From Apus apus (lineage: Eukaryota; Chordata; Aves; Apodiformes; Apodidae): 64,000 nucleotides of DNA. The translations under genes were made by a program, and so were the position numbers. Positions 11,201 through 26,200 of this stretch are shown piece after piece. Under the pieces are notes generated by a model. It had not been told where the DNA came from, did no database searches, and was given only the letters and a program-made list of their open reading frames with translations. The stretch covers positions 144,384,858 through 144,448,857 of the forward strand of contig NC_067282.1 in NCBI RefSeq assembly GCF_020740795.1. Reading direction: 5' to 3'. Position 1 is the stretch's first letter. Every line of letters starts with the position of its first letter.

Positions 11201-14200
11201 CTGGTACAAAGCCAGGCTCACGAGTAAACCAAAGTAAGGTCATTAGAATGAAGAAAAATCCAGTCACCATCTCAGGATAGCTAGGAAAAAAATACACAAA
11301 TTTAAAAAACTAGTAATTAGTTTCAAGGTCTATCTGAAAACAGAAAAGCAAATTCCAGAAGTAAGAAAGCACAAACTCATTCCAACAGAAAGGGCAAAGA
11401 AAAACCATTCAGAAAATAGAAAGTAAGATTAGTTTAAATTACAGAATTCTGTGTTTGGCTCCCAGCTGAGACACAACTAAAACCCGTAAAATAATAGGCT
11501 AAAAATATCAATCTGTATGTGCAATTCACGGGCAAGACCTGAAGAAGAATATTTATAAATGCTTGTTTTGTGTTTTCATTATTATCAGATTAAGTTTGGT
11601 AACAAAGCTCATGTTTCTTTTCCACTCTAAACACTTTCTGTTGCATTTTTGGAAAGCATAGAAAGCATAAGAGCAAAATGCAATGTAGATTAGCACAAAT
11701 ATTTTAAGCACATGGGAAAAAGATTACTTAAGTATACTGATTTTAATTTAGAATAGATTTAAATTAAGTCTGGTTTCATATTTTGTTACAGTCTGTACAA
11801 CAGTCTAGATTCAGATTTGATCATATTCAGCAAAGTGTTCTGTTAAAATTCCAGTTGAACAACACAAAAATGTTTTGGGAAGAATGGACTTTCTGAGGCG
11901 TCATTCCTTTTGAAAGATGAAAACCTTACAAAATAGTATTTTCAAGAGACATTTCTTGCCACCATAAACAGAGATTATGGGCAACTGAGAGGTCTGGACA
12001 TCTCGTAATGTGGGAGTTTCTACAAAGCCTTTGCTAACTGAACTTCTGTCCACCAAAACAAGTATGTGCTTGAATTGGGAAGAAGGGTCCTTTAATAATT
12101 TTGTTCAAAGGTAGAGACAAACTCTGACTCAGATGACCTTTGGACCCTGGTAGAAACATTAATCTTTCCTTTAATTTCCTTTTTCTTTAGAAATAAGTAA
12201 ATGAGTAAATAAATGCATGCCTGTAACAAAGTGTTTGATTTTAGTTCATTTTTGCATTTGTGCTACGTCTGTCCCAGAAAGGAGGAGAAAGACCTGACAG
12301 TTTGAAAATAATCTAAAAGAGCCAAAGGCAACATGGAGGGCAATACAAAAGAATGTTCCTGCCTGGAGAGGCAAATTCCTCAGGAAGGCGGGTTCATTTT
12401 ACCTGACATTTCCCAGTTTCTTATATTCTTCTTGAATTCTTTTCTCTGACATTTCTTCTCGTTTGGTCTTTTTCTTCTTGCTCACAGAACAGGTCTCCTT
12501 AAAACTGAGATAGATAACACAGTAAGATTAGACAAGAGCACTGTGTGGGGGAAAAAAAAAAACACCACAACAAAACAAAACAAACAACAACAACAACAAT
12601 ACAACAACAACAAAAAAAACCCCATGCCTGATAGTAATAAGAATGAGGTAAACTGAAAATTCCAGTTACCAGAGGCTGTTGGGACAAGATGTGACTGGGG
12701 CAAGGCCTGGCAAATTACTGCATGTAACCTTTGTGTAGTGTAGTTTCCAGCTCTTCCAAGAATTAGTCCTAGAAGAAAGGTCCCTGGGATGCTCAGACTA
12801 ATACTAACTGCTATCACAGAGCCATCTCAGGCTCTGGCTGGGCTTCCTCAAACAGCTGCTGGTGGCCAGATTTTACTGGTGCCAGAAACTTCCAAAGACT
12901 ATGGCTAATTTCTATCATCACATGGAACAACTGTGACAGAGGCCAGTTATCAACAGATTTTTCAATGGGTCAATTCCCGTTGGGCTTTCCAGTAAGATCA
13001 GGAGTATCCAACACATATGGAGCCCGGTCTAGCTTTTGAGCCCAGGTTTGACTCGAATATTCAGGATTCACAGTAAGTAAAGGGGGAAAGCTATGCTGAG
13101 TAAATCAATGCCTTTCACAACCTGTCTGCCTCTACTAATACTAGCTGTTCCTAAGCCAGGCACAATCAGTGTAGCACCAAATTACCTCTGCCACAGAGGT
13201 CACACAATCAACCTCATGTTTGATCCTGGTGAAATATGCCTGAACTTTTGGCATGGAGTTACAAGCAAAGCATATTTCATAGCTGAACACGTTTAAATCT
13301 GCTACAGATTTGTGTGAAAATCAGGTGAAGTCCTTAGTTTCTTCAAGTTGCCTTAATACTGTAATGAAGTCTGGACACTCCTAATTTAAATTAAGATACT
13401 TTCAAGTCCACTTTAACCTTTTCCTTTTCTTTTCTTCCCACAGCATTACTTTGCTGTGCTTTGAGCCACAAGTCTCTGCTTTTTTGCTTCAGGTGTACCC
13501 TTTGTCACATAGAGGTGTGTGTGGAGGGCTGAGAAACCTCTGCAGTTAAGCCAGTCTAAAATAGGTAGCAGTAGCAGGGACTTCAGCAACTAAAGTAACA
13601 TGGGAGCACAATGTTGTTTTATAGTTCCTGCTGTTTTGATACCTTATTTGGTACCCTACTAGAGATCCATGCCATAGCACTGGCCCAGCCATGGACTACC
13701 CTCCATGTATTTGGCTATGGCCAGAAATTCATAAGTATTGGCATAGCTCAAGATGCAGGCTGGCCCTGTCTAGTTAAAAAAAAAGTCTTGAACAGGCTTT
13801 TCATTTCACTTGTAAATGGGCATCTATGTGACACTTGCTTTTAGCTCACTTTGCACTGTCCTTCACCTGTGAGTATTTATATTTCTTTGCAAACCTTGCT
13901 GTTAGACTCCAGTAAAATCCACCTGCAGTAATGCAGCTGCTGGAAAGGAAGAACTATAAGGTTTGTAATGGCCAGTTCTATAGTAATGATTCTACCCTTA
14001 TCTCTGCTTCACTGGCAAAAAATGTCTGCTGAGTCCATTGTCCTTCCACTTTCACCCAGTCTATTAGAGCCTAAAAAGCAAGTCTTATGTTCCAACTGGG
14101 CCAAGTAAGAATAGATTGATGACACTGGGTTTCTTAGGAACATTATAGGAATTCAGTAAACATTTATACACAGGAATTAGGCAGCTGTTTCAACATGTTA

Positions 14201-17200
14201 TAAGTGTTCCTAAGCTTAGGAGGATGTGAAGGCAGTGTATTGTAGTCTAGCTTCTAAAATAATGTGTTCTTTAATGAACTGCAGTGAAAAGGAGTCAGAG
14301 ATTAAAGAGACTTAGAACCAACCAGTAATTCTCAAAAGGTTGATAATGCTTCAGTCTCTGGTATTATTTAAAACAACATTAATCAGCACGAGGTCTTGGA
14401 TGCAATGTGGAATTTCAATTATATTTATTACAATAAATAAATAAATAAAATATTGAGGGTCATGTTAGGGCCTGTTTCCTCTCAAGATTAAAAAAAACCA
14501 ACAAACAACAAACTTCTTCCAGCCTTTAATTTGGAACAGTTCAGGAGACTGACTGAGGACATGGAGCTGTTCACCTCTAAATTACCACTTCAAATCAAGG
14601 TCAACAACAAGCAGAAGTCATTATCATTTTGTTCATTGTCTTAGGTGAAATAAATTAGTGATGTCAGTTCAGCTTACTTTTAAGAGTAAACTAAATTAAA
14701 TTAAGGCCACTTTAATACTGAGTAAGTATCTGCACCACAGTTTAATGCAGATTAACTAATCTGCTCTAAATGCACACATTTAGCCCATTTTCATTGACTT
14801 TGCTGAGTGCCTCTGCAAAGAGAATACATGGTACAAATGTACTAGGAGACTGAACTTTTTTCTTATTTTAGGGCTAAGGGATTTACTGGTATCAAAAGGC
14901 TGTGAGTCCTTTCCACTTAAAAGAGAAATATATGGATTCTGTTTATCTTTTAATTTTAATTGGTTTTACATTTATTTCATTGACCTGGGGGCAGATCTGA
15001 AAAGTTACTTGTTCACTCACAGTTATTTTTCTATTCATTTTTTAACCTGTATTTTTCCAGAAGGACTTTTAGCAAGATTTTTTATCCGCCACGGGATCCT
15101 CATGATCATGAGAATCAAAAAACGGGGTGAACGCATTGGAAGAGGTTCCATCAGCAATACCTAGTCACTTCACTCTCAAGCAGCAATAAAGCACACTGCT
15201 TTTCTATGCAGTGCAGCTAAGTAATAGGATTTCCTTCAGTACTTGTTCTGGCAACAAGAAGGAAGTTGGGCCTTACTTTTGTCATTTGCAACTGGAAAAA
15301 TTTTTATGAGACATATTCTGGAGGAGCCAAAGATGCCCTGCTTTCATAATCCATGCATCTTGAACAACCTGCACTCACTTGCAACCCAAGAACAGCCAAT
15401 GCATCCATAACCAAGTCAGGACCAACATGATGATGGAGATGGGAAAACTGAACAAAAACCAGGTTCCAAAATTCACCACTTCAGCATCTGGGTAGTGGCT
15501 GCAAAGGAAAAAAAGATGCACAAGAAGTTAGAACAACAAAAGGACAGGCATCTCCAATATGCATAGATGTCCACACATGTATACCTATGTGTTTATGTAT
15601 TTGTATTTGTATTTGTTGTTGCATGATAGAAAAAATTATATCAATATGTATTTGCAACAGCTGCTTTACATGTGCATGGTGGAACCAATTGCTAAAGAAT
15701 GTCAGTCACTGACCACGACTGAGCAACAGATGAGCAGTACAGCCCTTCATGCCTTTAAGATCAGGCGGTCTGGATTGTCCAGACACCTTGAAAAATCCTG
15801 AGTTACCAGGAGTTGAATTTTGGCCCTACCTGTGTTTTTTGTTAAAACTCTTTTTAGTGTTGGCAGACTTAAGGATAATTTCACCCATTTTTTTTTTTGT
15901 ATGTCTTACTGTGGACCACAGAAATAACTACTATATTCTACAGATTTCTCACAAAGCTGTCTGGTATGTGCATTTAATGGAACTGTCACAACACCAAGAT
16001 CTTTGGAAATTCTGTAAAATCAAAAAACTTGGGTTAAAGATGGCTTCCAAAATTATTTTGCTTTGCTACCACAATTTCAGGGAGAGAGATGAAGGGTAAC
16101 TTGGCAACAGGGGCAGCAGTAGTAGATCAGAATAAAATTTGAGCTTGGATGCCTGTTTGTGCATGAGAAGTACCACCAGTCTTCTGTCAGAGGTAACATT
16201 CACGTCTTTGAGAGCCCTGAGCATATATGATAAATTAAATACTTAGCTGATCAGAGAGCTGCTTCCCATCTTCTCTGAAGCAACAGTGTAAGGCCATATT
16301 TCTAGTTTTTTTTATTTTTGCACTATATTTTGAGCTTATTAATATAAGCTCCTCCTTTCAACCATTAACCATTAGTAATAACATCACAGTAGAGGAGGAA
16401 ACAAAATTGCCTTCAGATAGACTGTCTTACAAGGGTTCCTTGAGGTTTTAAATAAGCCATGGGGAAAGCCACAGAGACAATAATGACATAACCATCATTC
16501 TTATGCAACCACGATGTCACTTACTTGTTGAAGTGTTCTAAGAATATGAGGCTAGTGGAGGTCCCTATGATGGTTGTCAGTCCTCCAATCGTTGCTGCGT
16601 AGGAGATACTCAGGGAGAGGCATTTACAGACCATGTGGTCATGTCTGGTCTGATATTGATACTTAGTGCTCAGGCCCAATTCTGAGGACTTAGGAGGCAG
16701 GACCAGTATCTGAGCCTGTGAGGGGATACATTCACCAAAGAAAGCAGGTAGTCAGAACAGCAGCCCAACTTGCTTTAATGCCGTGGTGATACTGGTCCCA
16801 GAGAAAGCGAGTTTGTGTGACGGGGCAGTTTTTTTGTCACAGGGATTAACCGGGATCACAACTCAAAACCTTTCCTGGGACCTGGAATTGCCTGGTCTTT
16901 GGCAGAAATGTAGGACACACAGTAATAAGACTTCTGGCTTTGGTTTAGGCCAGCTCCAGTTCTGACTGGAATCTCAGCAGGATAGGAAAAGCTTTTGTGG
17001 CCTGCAGGGCTTAGATGCCAGCACTGCAGCAGTAGGAATCCATAATCCTTGGGGTTTATGAGCAGCCACCAGACAAATGCTTGTTGGAGTTTTTGCACTT
17101 ACAACAGATCAGGATCCCTAATTAGGAAAGAAGTGCTATGAGTCTCAGAAAAAGCATGAAAAATTCTGGGCAATGGGAATATGGAATAATAAGCTGCAGG

Positions 17201-20200
17201 AAAATATTACTCCAAAAGCAGCTTTCTTAGCCATGGCAGGAAAATCTCCATGTTGGTAAATCAAGTTCCTGTACTGGAAAAAAGCTATAGTACTTCAAGG
17301 CACTTCACATGCAACCCAAGGGTGTAATATAAGATCAGGAAAAAGGCAGCAAGTGGTTCAGCTGGACTTGTTTAATTTATTAATTTGGATTTGGGTTTTT
17401 GTAGTAAAATCGGTCATGCGTATAGGTTCATCATCATCATGAGAGTACCCTGGCTAAAAGCCCTGTAGGTTAAAAGTGAAGTGAGCATATTTGTTACAAA
17501 ATAAACACTGAATGTGTACAGGAAGTGGATATAAGAGGAAAATAAGAATCAGGAACAGCATAAAAGCCTTTTTTTTTGGAAACGTACGCTCAGATTCTTT
17601 GAACTGTGAGTGCAAACTCATGTGTTGATATTAGCCTCATCTTTCCTGGGCATCAATTTATGCCATTAAGATACTACACAGTAAGTCCAAACAGCAATCA
17701 CTTTTTGGATCCACTTAAGAGAAATAGAAATACTGGAATGAACTAAGGCAATGGAGGATTTTAAGGGCAAGACAAAATGCAGGTGGATACTAAGACCACC
17801 CAACAAACTAGCTGAACAGTTAAATGGTCCATGCCTGCTGCTGGTTTAGTTCTGAGTCAGCTATTGTGTGCCAGGGGTTGTTATTTTTTGAGTTGGGCTG
17901 TTTTCCAAGAAGGCTTTGCAAAAACAAAGTGGATAGAACAACCAAATAAGAAGGGAAACTTGTGATCACATTGCTGAATGTAAAGCTAACTTAGTTGTAG
18001 TAGCCACTGAGGGAGGGCATCAAAATGGGAGTAAGAAGAAGCACAGGGCCAAGCCACGACTGCTGTAAGATAATGGAGAATTATTCCATGTAACATAGCT
18101 TACAAAGAACACATATGAAACAGTGGGAAGCAGGTGATGTTCATGTCTGTCTTTTCCCTCACTTCCTGGGTCTAACATCTCCTTACCTGAGGTATGTGCT
18201 GCCCATTGCTCTTAGAATTCCTCTTTCCAATAGGGTTGGCTATCATGTGCACACCATTCATACTCTGTAGGGAGGCAAATGCTTTTGGATTAGCCCTTCT
18301 TTTGTTCCTAGGGGCACTTAGATCAGAACTGATGATGCTTTGTAAAGGTCATGGCTAGTGGGCTTTGAAAAAGAAAAAAAACAACCAACCACTAAAATTT
18401 CAGCTATAAACTTTACACTGGAAAAACAATAAGATTAAAACCAAACCAAACAAAATCACACTGGAAAAACAATAAGATTAAAACAAAACAAAAACCAAAC
18501 AACAACAACAACCTGAATTTATTTTAAAGTTAAGTTAAAAGTTAGATTGTTAAAAAATGTAGGTCTTTTCCCTGTGCCATGTAGGACAATGTAACAAATC
18601 CCTTATCCTTGCTAAAGGGTATGACTTTGTTATTTTTTCTAGTAACTGAGGTGTCTCAATTGCATAAGCTAACAATACCTCGATAATAAAAGATTAGATC
18701 TGCACTTGCTAGAAACAGGATGGAACTGTTAGTTTTTGCTGACTGGATCTCTGGATCTCCAGCAGTAAGTACAATGAATATTACAGAGCTAATGTTCCCC
18801 AACTTGATTTGGGCTGACAGGTTAAATACAAAGCAGGACATTTTGCAATATGTACTCTCTGCCGACAACCACTACTTGTTTGAAATAAAGAAAACAGTTG
18901 TTTGTTGCAGAGCTGTGTGGATTCTGCTCTAATGATTCCTGCATTAGAAGACAGTGTAGCTCAGAAGATACTACCTATGACAATACCTTTGAGTGCATCA
19001 AGGAGCTGAAGTCAGTAGTAGTAGCACTAAAAATAAAGAGAGGAAAATATACTTTAAAAATGCCCATTCACCCTGCTCCCTCAAAAGGCACACATCATGG
19101 GTAGGAGGAGCAACATCTGTGGGAGACCTAATTAGTGCCTACTGAATTGGTAAAGGATACTATTTAATTTGTACCTCTTAGATGGCATCTTGACCATATA
19201 TATAAAAGTTTTCATTATGTTTCACACCTCTGTCTCTAGCTGTGTAGCAATGGGGTTCTTCCTCCGTGAAAGAAAAAAATACATCTTCTAGGGAGTATAT
19301 ACTCCATTCTAGGAATGGACTCCATTCACAGTAGAGTGAATCACTGGGTGATCCAGTGCTATCATTGCCTTCTTCTACTCAAGTTCTTCCTCTGCCAACC
19401 TCTCTAGTGCTGTCTCTGAACACCCACCTGTGTCACATTAAAGCCTGCATTGAAATCTGTCCTGTGTGGCATGTGGACCATGCAAACAATCCAGTGATCT
19501 TTGATATTAAAACCAGATTTAATTCTAGATGTGCTACTTTTCTTTTCCTGTCAAATTTCAAGCTCTTTCTCAAGTAATACTATTTTAATAATAGTTCTGT
19601 AATGGAATATCCCACACATACTCTTCAACGGGGCTTAAAGGGATTAATGGCACAATGCCAGACTGAAAATTTGATTCTTTTACTGCACAGAAAATATAGC
19701 TGGGATAAAAAGAGATAACAACAGAGGGAGTATTGGAGAACTCCTTAGTCTCCAGACTAATGAGAAAACTATTTAGATCCTGCAAGTTAACTTAAAGTCA
19801 TAAATATGTGCTGTTTGAATGAGAAAGTTTGTTTTAAAGTAATTTTTAAGGGTATAACAAGAAGATGTTTCTCTTTTATTTTGAACAACTGTGAACAAAA
19901 TCAAAAGAGCTCAAGAAGGAACTGTACAATTTATTCTCAAAACTTGTAAAAAGGTTCCTCAGGATTTAGTCTATAACATAGTTTTAGGACAATTATTTTG
20001 TATACTCTCCTGAGTATCTTGAAATGGTGGTTAATTTGATAATTTGACAAAGAGCTTAGTGCTTTGCTTGATTTGCCCTTTACACCTTACTAGATTTTAC
20101 CCAAATTTGAGATCTGGTTGAAACTGTTAGTGTTTCAAACTTCCAAAGAAGTTTGTCTATATTAAAATAAATATTTTACATGGCATTTTTCAGGGGAGGA

Positions 20201-23200
20201 CTGGTATTCCTTGCTGATTGTCACCCTCTCCCCCACTCCACTCTCATCTCTATCTTGAATGCTCTTGTCAGTTCAGGTTTTCCTTAGAAATCCTCTGAAA
20301 ATGTTTTCTCTGTGGATATGTCTTGTGGACACTCCATACTGTGCTTGGATCCTCTCCATCACTGTTCCTTCAGGGGAACAAAAATAAAAATGTGTGGACA
20401 TCACTATCTTATAGAACACAAACATAACTTAAAAAAAGATCTTTCAAACCCTAAGAAACATTTCCCCCCTCTCTAAAATGGCTATAGTGTTAATAAATAA
20501 ATAAATCTTGGGAAGCTTCAGTGATATCCAGACCATTACATGAATCCAATTTCTCATAAAGGCCTTCCTTGTCAGTCATGACTAAAACATTAACTTCTAA
20601 GCTTCTGCTTGCCCTTCCTGTCTCTGCTCCTGGGTTCATTTCATTGCAACCTGTGTAGGGCTCAAATCTCCAGTCGTGATGTACAGGGTTCATTCTTACT
20701 CCTCATTGATGAAGATAAGCTCCAGTGAAGGTTGACCATGCTTTTCACTGAGACCTGCAATGAAGGAAGAAAAAGTGGCCCCTTGGGGTAAGAACCAAGC
20801 TGAGCCACTGGACCACACCACTGAACACGGAGAAGCTAGTGCAATCAAAAACTTGTTCAAACCCTCTCAGGTACTCTGTGACCCTTATACAGTTTTATTG
20901 TGTCGTATTGTTCTGATCACAACATAATTTCAGCCTGGAATCTGTGAATTGAAAGAAAAGATTGCTTCTTTTCTTCCCAAATCCTTTATTTCTGGGAAGA
21001 AATTTACAAAACGGACCTCAGAGCTCTTACAGTTTTTAAATTTTTTTTGGTGACACCTGCTCTGATTTGGGCAGCCTAGAAGGGCAGAGGTAGAATGGGC
21101 AAGCATGGGATTATCACGGAGCAAACTTTTGGCCCTCTTCTACGTTTCCTTGACTTTTTTTTTTCCCAGAAGTTTCCTTCTAAATCTTTAAAATCCTATC
21201 GCAAAAGAGTTAGTGACCCACAAACTCCAGTGCATGCCCTAACTCAACATAGTTTCCCAATTCCAGTGCTCCCATCACATCCTGAAACTTAGTTTCATTT
21301 TTATAAGAAACATCAGAGTACAAAAAGAAAGAATATGGACGAGTGTCTTTGGCAGTACAAGTCAGATACCTCTGACCTCAATAGAATAATGTGTATCAAC
21401 AAGTCTGGTCACTGATAAATAAAGGATAAAAGAATGGTAGATACTGACAAATACCTATTGGCTCGTTTTCTTCCATAATGGTGCTGCCTGCAGCACTGAT
21501 GACCTCATGCTCCTCCTCAGCATTCACTAGCTCCTTGAGCACTGCCTCCACAATTGGCATCACCATGGCTGTGGTGGATGTATTGGAAAGCCACATGGAG
21601 AGCACTGTTGTGCAACACATAAAGCAAAGAAGCAACCTGGAGTACAACACAAAGAAACCTTCTTGAGGCTCCACAAATATTAAAGGCCTCCTTGCCTAAC
21701 TTTTTCATTAGTCAACTGATAACTACACAGTCTTTTTCTTCTTATGGGTGCCAAAACATCAGGCTGTGCATAGATAAAATGCTGCCTTGTCCTGAGAACT
21801 GTCATAAGACAATGTCAATGGAAGCTGTTTGCTGCCCCACGTGGAAATCAACATGTCATGTGAAAACCAGCAACTTTCAGCATATCCAGGATTTAGACAT
21901 CCTTTTGTGTTTGCTAAACAACAGGCAAAGAAGGAACGGAAAGACTAAAATCAATATCATTAAAAAATAGAAAGTAAAGGGAAAACAAAGCAAAGGATTA
22001 GGGGGTGGCAGAAGGAGGACGAGAAAACGTTTAATCTTTCACACACTCTGAAAGGAAAAGTGGGGAGGAAGACCCCCAAACCAAGCTAGGTTTTGCCCAT
22101 GAATGGGAAATCCAGAGCTGTTATTTGTTTTTCCAAGCTTTGTCTGTCAGCCTCAGACTACCCTGAAGTCAAAGGTTCACTCACATGCCTGGCTTTGCTC
22201 CAGCCATCATGACCATGCGCAGGGCGATTCGCTTGTGGAGATTCCACTTTTCTACAGAAGCTGCCACACAAATCACACCCATGAGGAGCAAAGTTGTGTT
22301 CTTGAAATATTCAGCAGCTACCTGCATTAAGGGCAAGGCAGAAATAGTGAGTTTAAAAAGCAGTAACTAGCCTACACAGAAAGCATGCTGAATGAGAAGT
22401 ATGGTAGTGTGGATTTTTTCCCCCTAGAGAAAGAATGACAGGGAGCTGGATAAAATGAATAATTTATAAGTAAAATTTTTCTCTCTAATCACTTTAATGT
22501 TATATTTGCAAATAACAAGCCTCTATACCCACTTGTTAGTAGGCTTCTCAGCTTTGAAGAGATCAAGAGAAATTTTACTGCTTGGAGCAGGATGTTCACT
22601 TCCTGCAGATAGTCATACATAGCTGGGACCAGACTGAAACAGCCGCAGAGAAACCTCTGCAGGCAGCTAATTCTTATGCTTCATCCAGTTTTTCTTCTGG
22701 AGATATTGTTGTCTACCATCTTGTTTGTATTTCTTATGTCTTGTTCAAATGTTGGGCAAAATGTGGCATCCTTAGAACCTACAGCTTCAAGAAAAGTCCT
22801 TTAGGATGTGCTCTGTGCACACACTAACATAAGGTTGGGACATTGGTGTAACAATCCACAAACACCGTGCCAGAACTTTTCACAATGGAAATCCATCTTC
22901 ACTATATCAGGAAAAAAGGTAAAGCTTAAAAAAAGAGAACTTTAATTTAAAACGGGATGAGCAAAAGTCATAAATTGGCTCATGAAAAAATTCAGAGACC
23001 ATGCATCGTACTCCAAAGCAGTGTTCTTGAAAATGTGGTTTGCTAAGGTTCAAGATTATGTTCTGTTAAGTGATTGCAAAAATAACAAGTGAAGCAAACT
23101 AAAACACTTGCGCACACACACTGGTGTGAAAGCAAACAAAATGGGAGAAAATAAAAGTTATAAACAAATACTTGGAGTTTAGCTAGATTTTTTCAGTTAA

Positions 23201-26200
23201 TTCTGATGCAATCCTTCCCAAGCTCTTGCTGGAATATTTTTCCAAAACCATGATTTCTTCACTTTAAAACTGTTCCTCTGTGCCTGGTAGGCACCAGCAT
23301 TTGAAAACAATCCGTAGAAAAACATCAGTAGAACAGCATTTTTCCATTGTCCTCGGTTATACTGATGCTCCTCCATATAAGTGCAAGAATTATGTTAATG
23401 ATGTTTTGTGAAAGCTGCAGCAAGTTAATTAGGCAATTGTACTTATTTAACAAATCCCCATGGTGACCTAAATAGACTTGGCCATCATAGTTGTGTGCCA
23501 GACCTTTTAAATATCACTTTTTTGGCTTTCTTCCACTGGTTTCTTTCTCATTAATTTTCTTTATTTTCCTGCTACCTTGTTAAAAAGAGATCTTGATGTG
23601 AATGAAAGGAATCCATCAAGCCAGCAGCACAAAGAATCTGTTGTTTTTCTTTATTCCTTTCACAGTCACTTTGGAGAAACAAATGAATACTAATGTTCAT
23701 ATTAATGCACACATACACATATACAACTCACTAGCTCCTGTTCTTAAGCTTCTGTGAGTTATTTGTAGTTTAAACTGCTACTCAAGAGCTCAGGGTCTCT
23801 GTGACAGTCCAGAACAGCAGACAAAATGCTGCAGCATTCTCAGAGCTGTTTAGCATAAAATACAGGGTTTTATTTCTGTTCCTAAAGCAAATAATACATT
23901 CTCTGCAGTAGTCCCGCTGTCATTTAATTTGATATTGCATTTAATTTCTGTGAGGCTGCCCTGAAATTTTCCTTCTCTAATGTGCTGCTGAATTTTGTAG
24001 TGAAAATCGTAACTATCTTTATGTCAGGAAAAGAAATCCTGAAAATATTTAACTATGTTGGTATGGAAATGTACCCAGCTATATTACACAGTTGTTGTAC
24101 CTTTGGGAGAAATAAGGCAGGTCATAAAACTCTTGGTTCATGCCTGACTCCATCCATTTATGGGTATGCCCAGTGCCAGATTGTCTTAGAAATCAAATAA
24201 ATTTATGTTGCTATATATTGTTCTGTGTTCTTATCTGTATTTCTAGTCCTTCTAAATCAAGTGTGATGCCCTCTCACCCCCCAAAAAGTGAGATAAAAAA
24301 ACAGGAAAAAAGAAGCTGTAGATGAAATAAAGTAAGTACTTGGCATATCATGAAAGAAAATAACATTCACAAAAACCTTAAGTAAGAAAATTCAGAAATT
24401 ATCAAAGGGGTTTTTTTGTACAGCTTTTGCCTTAGGACTCATGGCCACAAGACAGCACTAAGGTTACAGCTGGGAAAAAGGACTAGACATTCATCTGAGT
24501 AGCAAAATTATCTAGTCTTAAACAGTAAATTGTAACTGTATTTAGAATATGCAGCCTCATGCCTTATACATCATCTATAATAAATGTAATTGGAAGCAAA
24601 CTTCACAGTTCATCCCATAACTGCTGTTTACATGGTTTTGGAGGAGAAAGTTGGGATCTTTTGATGCAATAGGTTTTGGGAATCGTTGGTGAAGCAGTAG
24701 CTGACAGAATGGACACGCCTCTTGGCTAATATGGCCATTCCTATTTCTGTCTTCAGTAGAAGAAGAGTCTGGTCAGCCCAAGTTACACATTATAAGATGT
24801 GCAACTCTTCTTCCCACACCTCTTATTCTTGCTAGTCCACTAAGATTAATTTTATTCAAATATTTAACTGATTAAATGATTAAAAAGTACACACTGGTCT
24901 GACCTCACTGGACTTCATGACTCCAAAAAGTGGGTATAGGAAAGCAGGAACTAAGGCTGCTGCACCAAGAGGCACCACTTCAGAGACCCAGAATACAGCT
25001 GTCACAATCAGCACGTAGGCACATGAAGCTTCCTGTAGGGAGAAAGCATAAAGGTTACGTCTTGCTGCCACACCACCTGCTGTGGAAGCCTCCATGAATG
25101 GAATAATAGGACTCATCCAGCTGCGGGTACTTGAACTTAACAAGTGCTGCATAAGGAACTCCTAGGGAGCAGGTGTTTGGGCCTAAATATAGGCTACTAT
25201 TGAAAAGGCCAGTTCTAGAAGATTATGCTAGTGAAAAGTTTTGCAGCTAGGGCAAAACACTGGGATCAACATATCCATCACCAAGATAATTGTTCCAAGT
25301 GCATTTATAGATTTATTTTTTTAAACTTCATAATCCAATATTTACCAAATGATCAACCATCACTCCTCGGATTAGGCCTTTGGAGCTGATATTTCTACAT
25401 GGCTCTATCCAGTGTTGGACAGGAACAGGAAACCATAATTTTCAGGATCTGATGTGAGCGTTCATATATGCTACAGAAGGGATAAAGCCATTTTGTGGCT
25501 TCTTTTGGGAAATTTTCTGAAAAATATATTTTCTTAAACAGTGCACAAACCTATATTTTTTGTCAGTTGATTTTATTTTCTCAAGTGATTTCTACAGATG
25601 CTTAGGAGAAGACCACAGATCCAAAGGGATTAGAGGCAATGGGTCAATAGAGTTAATGAAACAAATTTGCTGCTCTCTGATGCTCTGGCAGAGAAAGACT
25701 CAACAACATCATGCTGAGCACTCAACAGAGACCTGGTATAAGATGGAGAAAGGTGCTGTCTGCTGCATATTTTACAGGAAGACACAGATAGTCCATGGAA
25801 ATCTTCTGGTGGCATTTTTAGATATGTCTCTATTTATAGGTTCAGTGGAGTTCTCCTTAGGCTCAGTTAATTATACTTAGACACCTGGGGATATTTCCTT
25901 CCAATAATTACTGAAATTACCCTCAGGAAAATGTTTTTCCTTTCATTTTCTCAAACATGAAGCCAGCTCCTGTACTGGGGCTGACTGGCAGTTCTATGTA
26001 AGACAATAAGTCTGCCCTGATTTGCATCAGCTATAGATCTATTCGTTCTTCGTTATTCATTGGATGTTTCATATAAACTTATCAAGCCATGTTGTTTCAC
26101 AGCTCAGAATGGCTATTTTTTAGAAAAGTCACTGTTCACAACTATAATTTCATTGCTTTTGCTTCCTGACTTGATTACTCCCAAATTAAACAGCTTTCAA

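Noticed and set aside
18690-18720. Alternative candidate for SLC13A4 exon 6 (TTTCTAG followed by AGTGCAGATCTAATC on the minus strand)
   Set aside because: Its frame does not fit exon 5, and its residues beyond the first few do not match; the 18987-19026 exon fits both phase and sequence.
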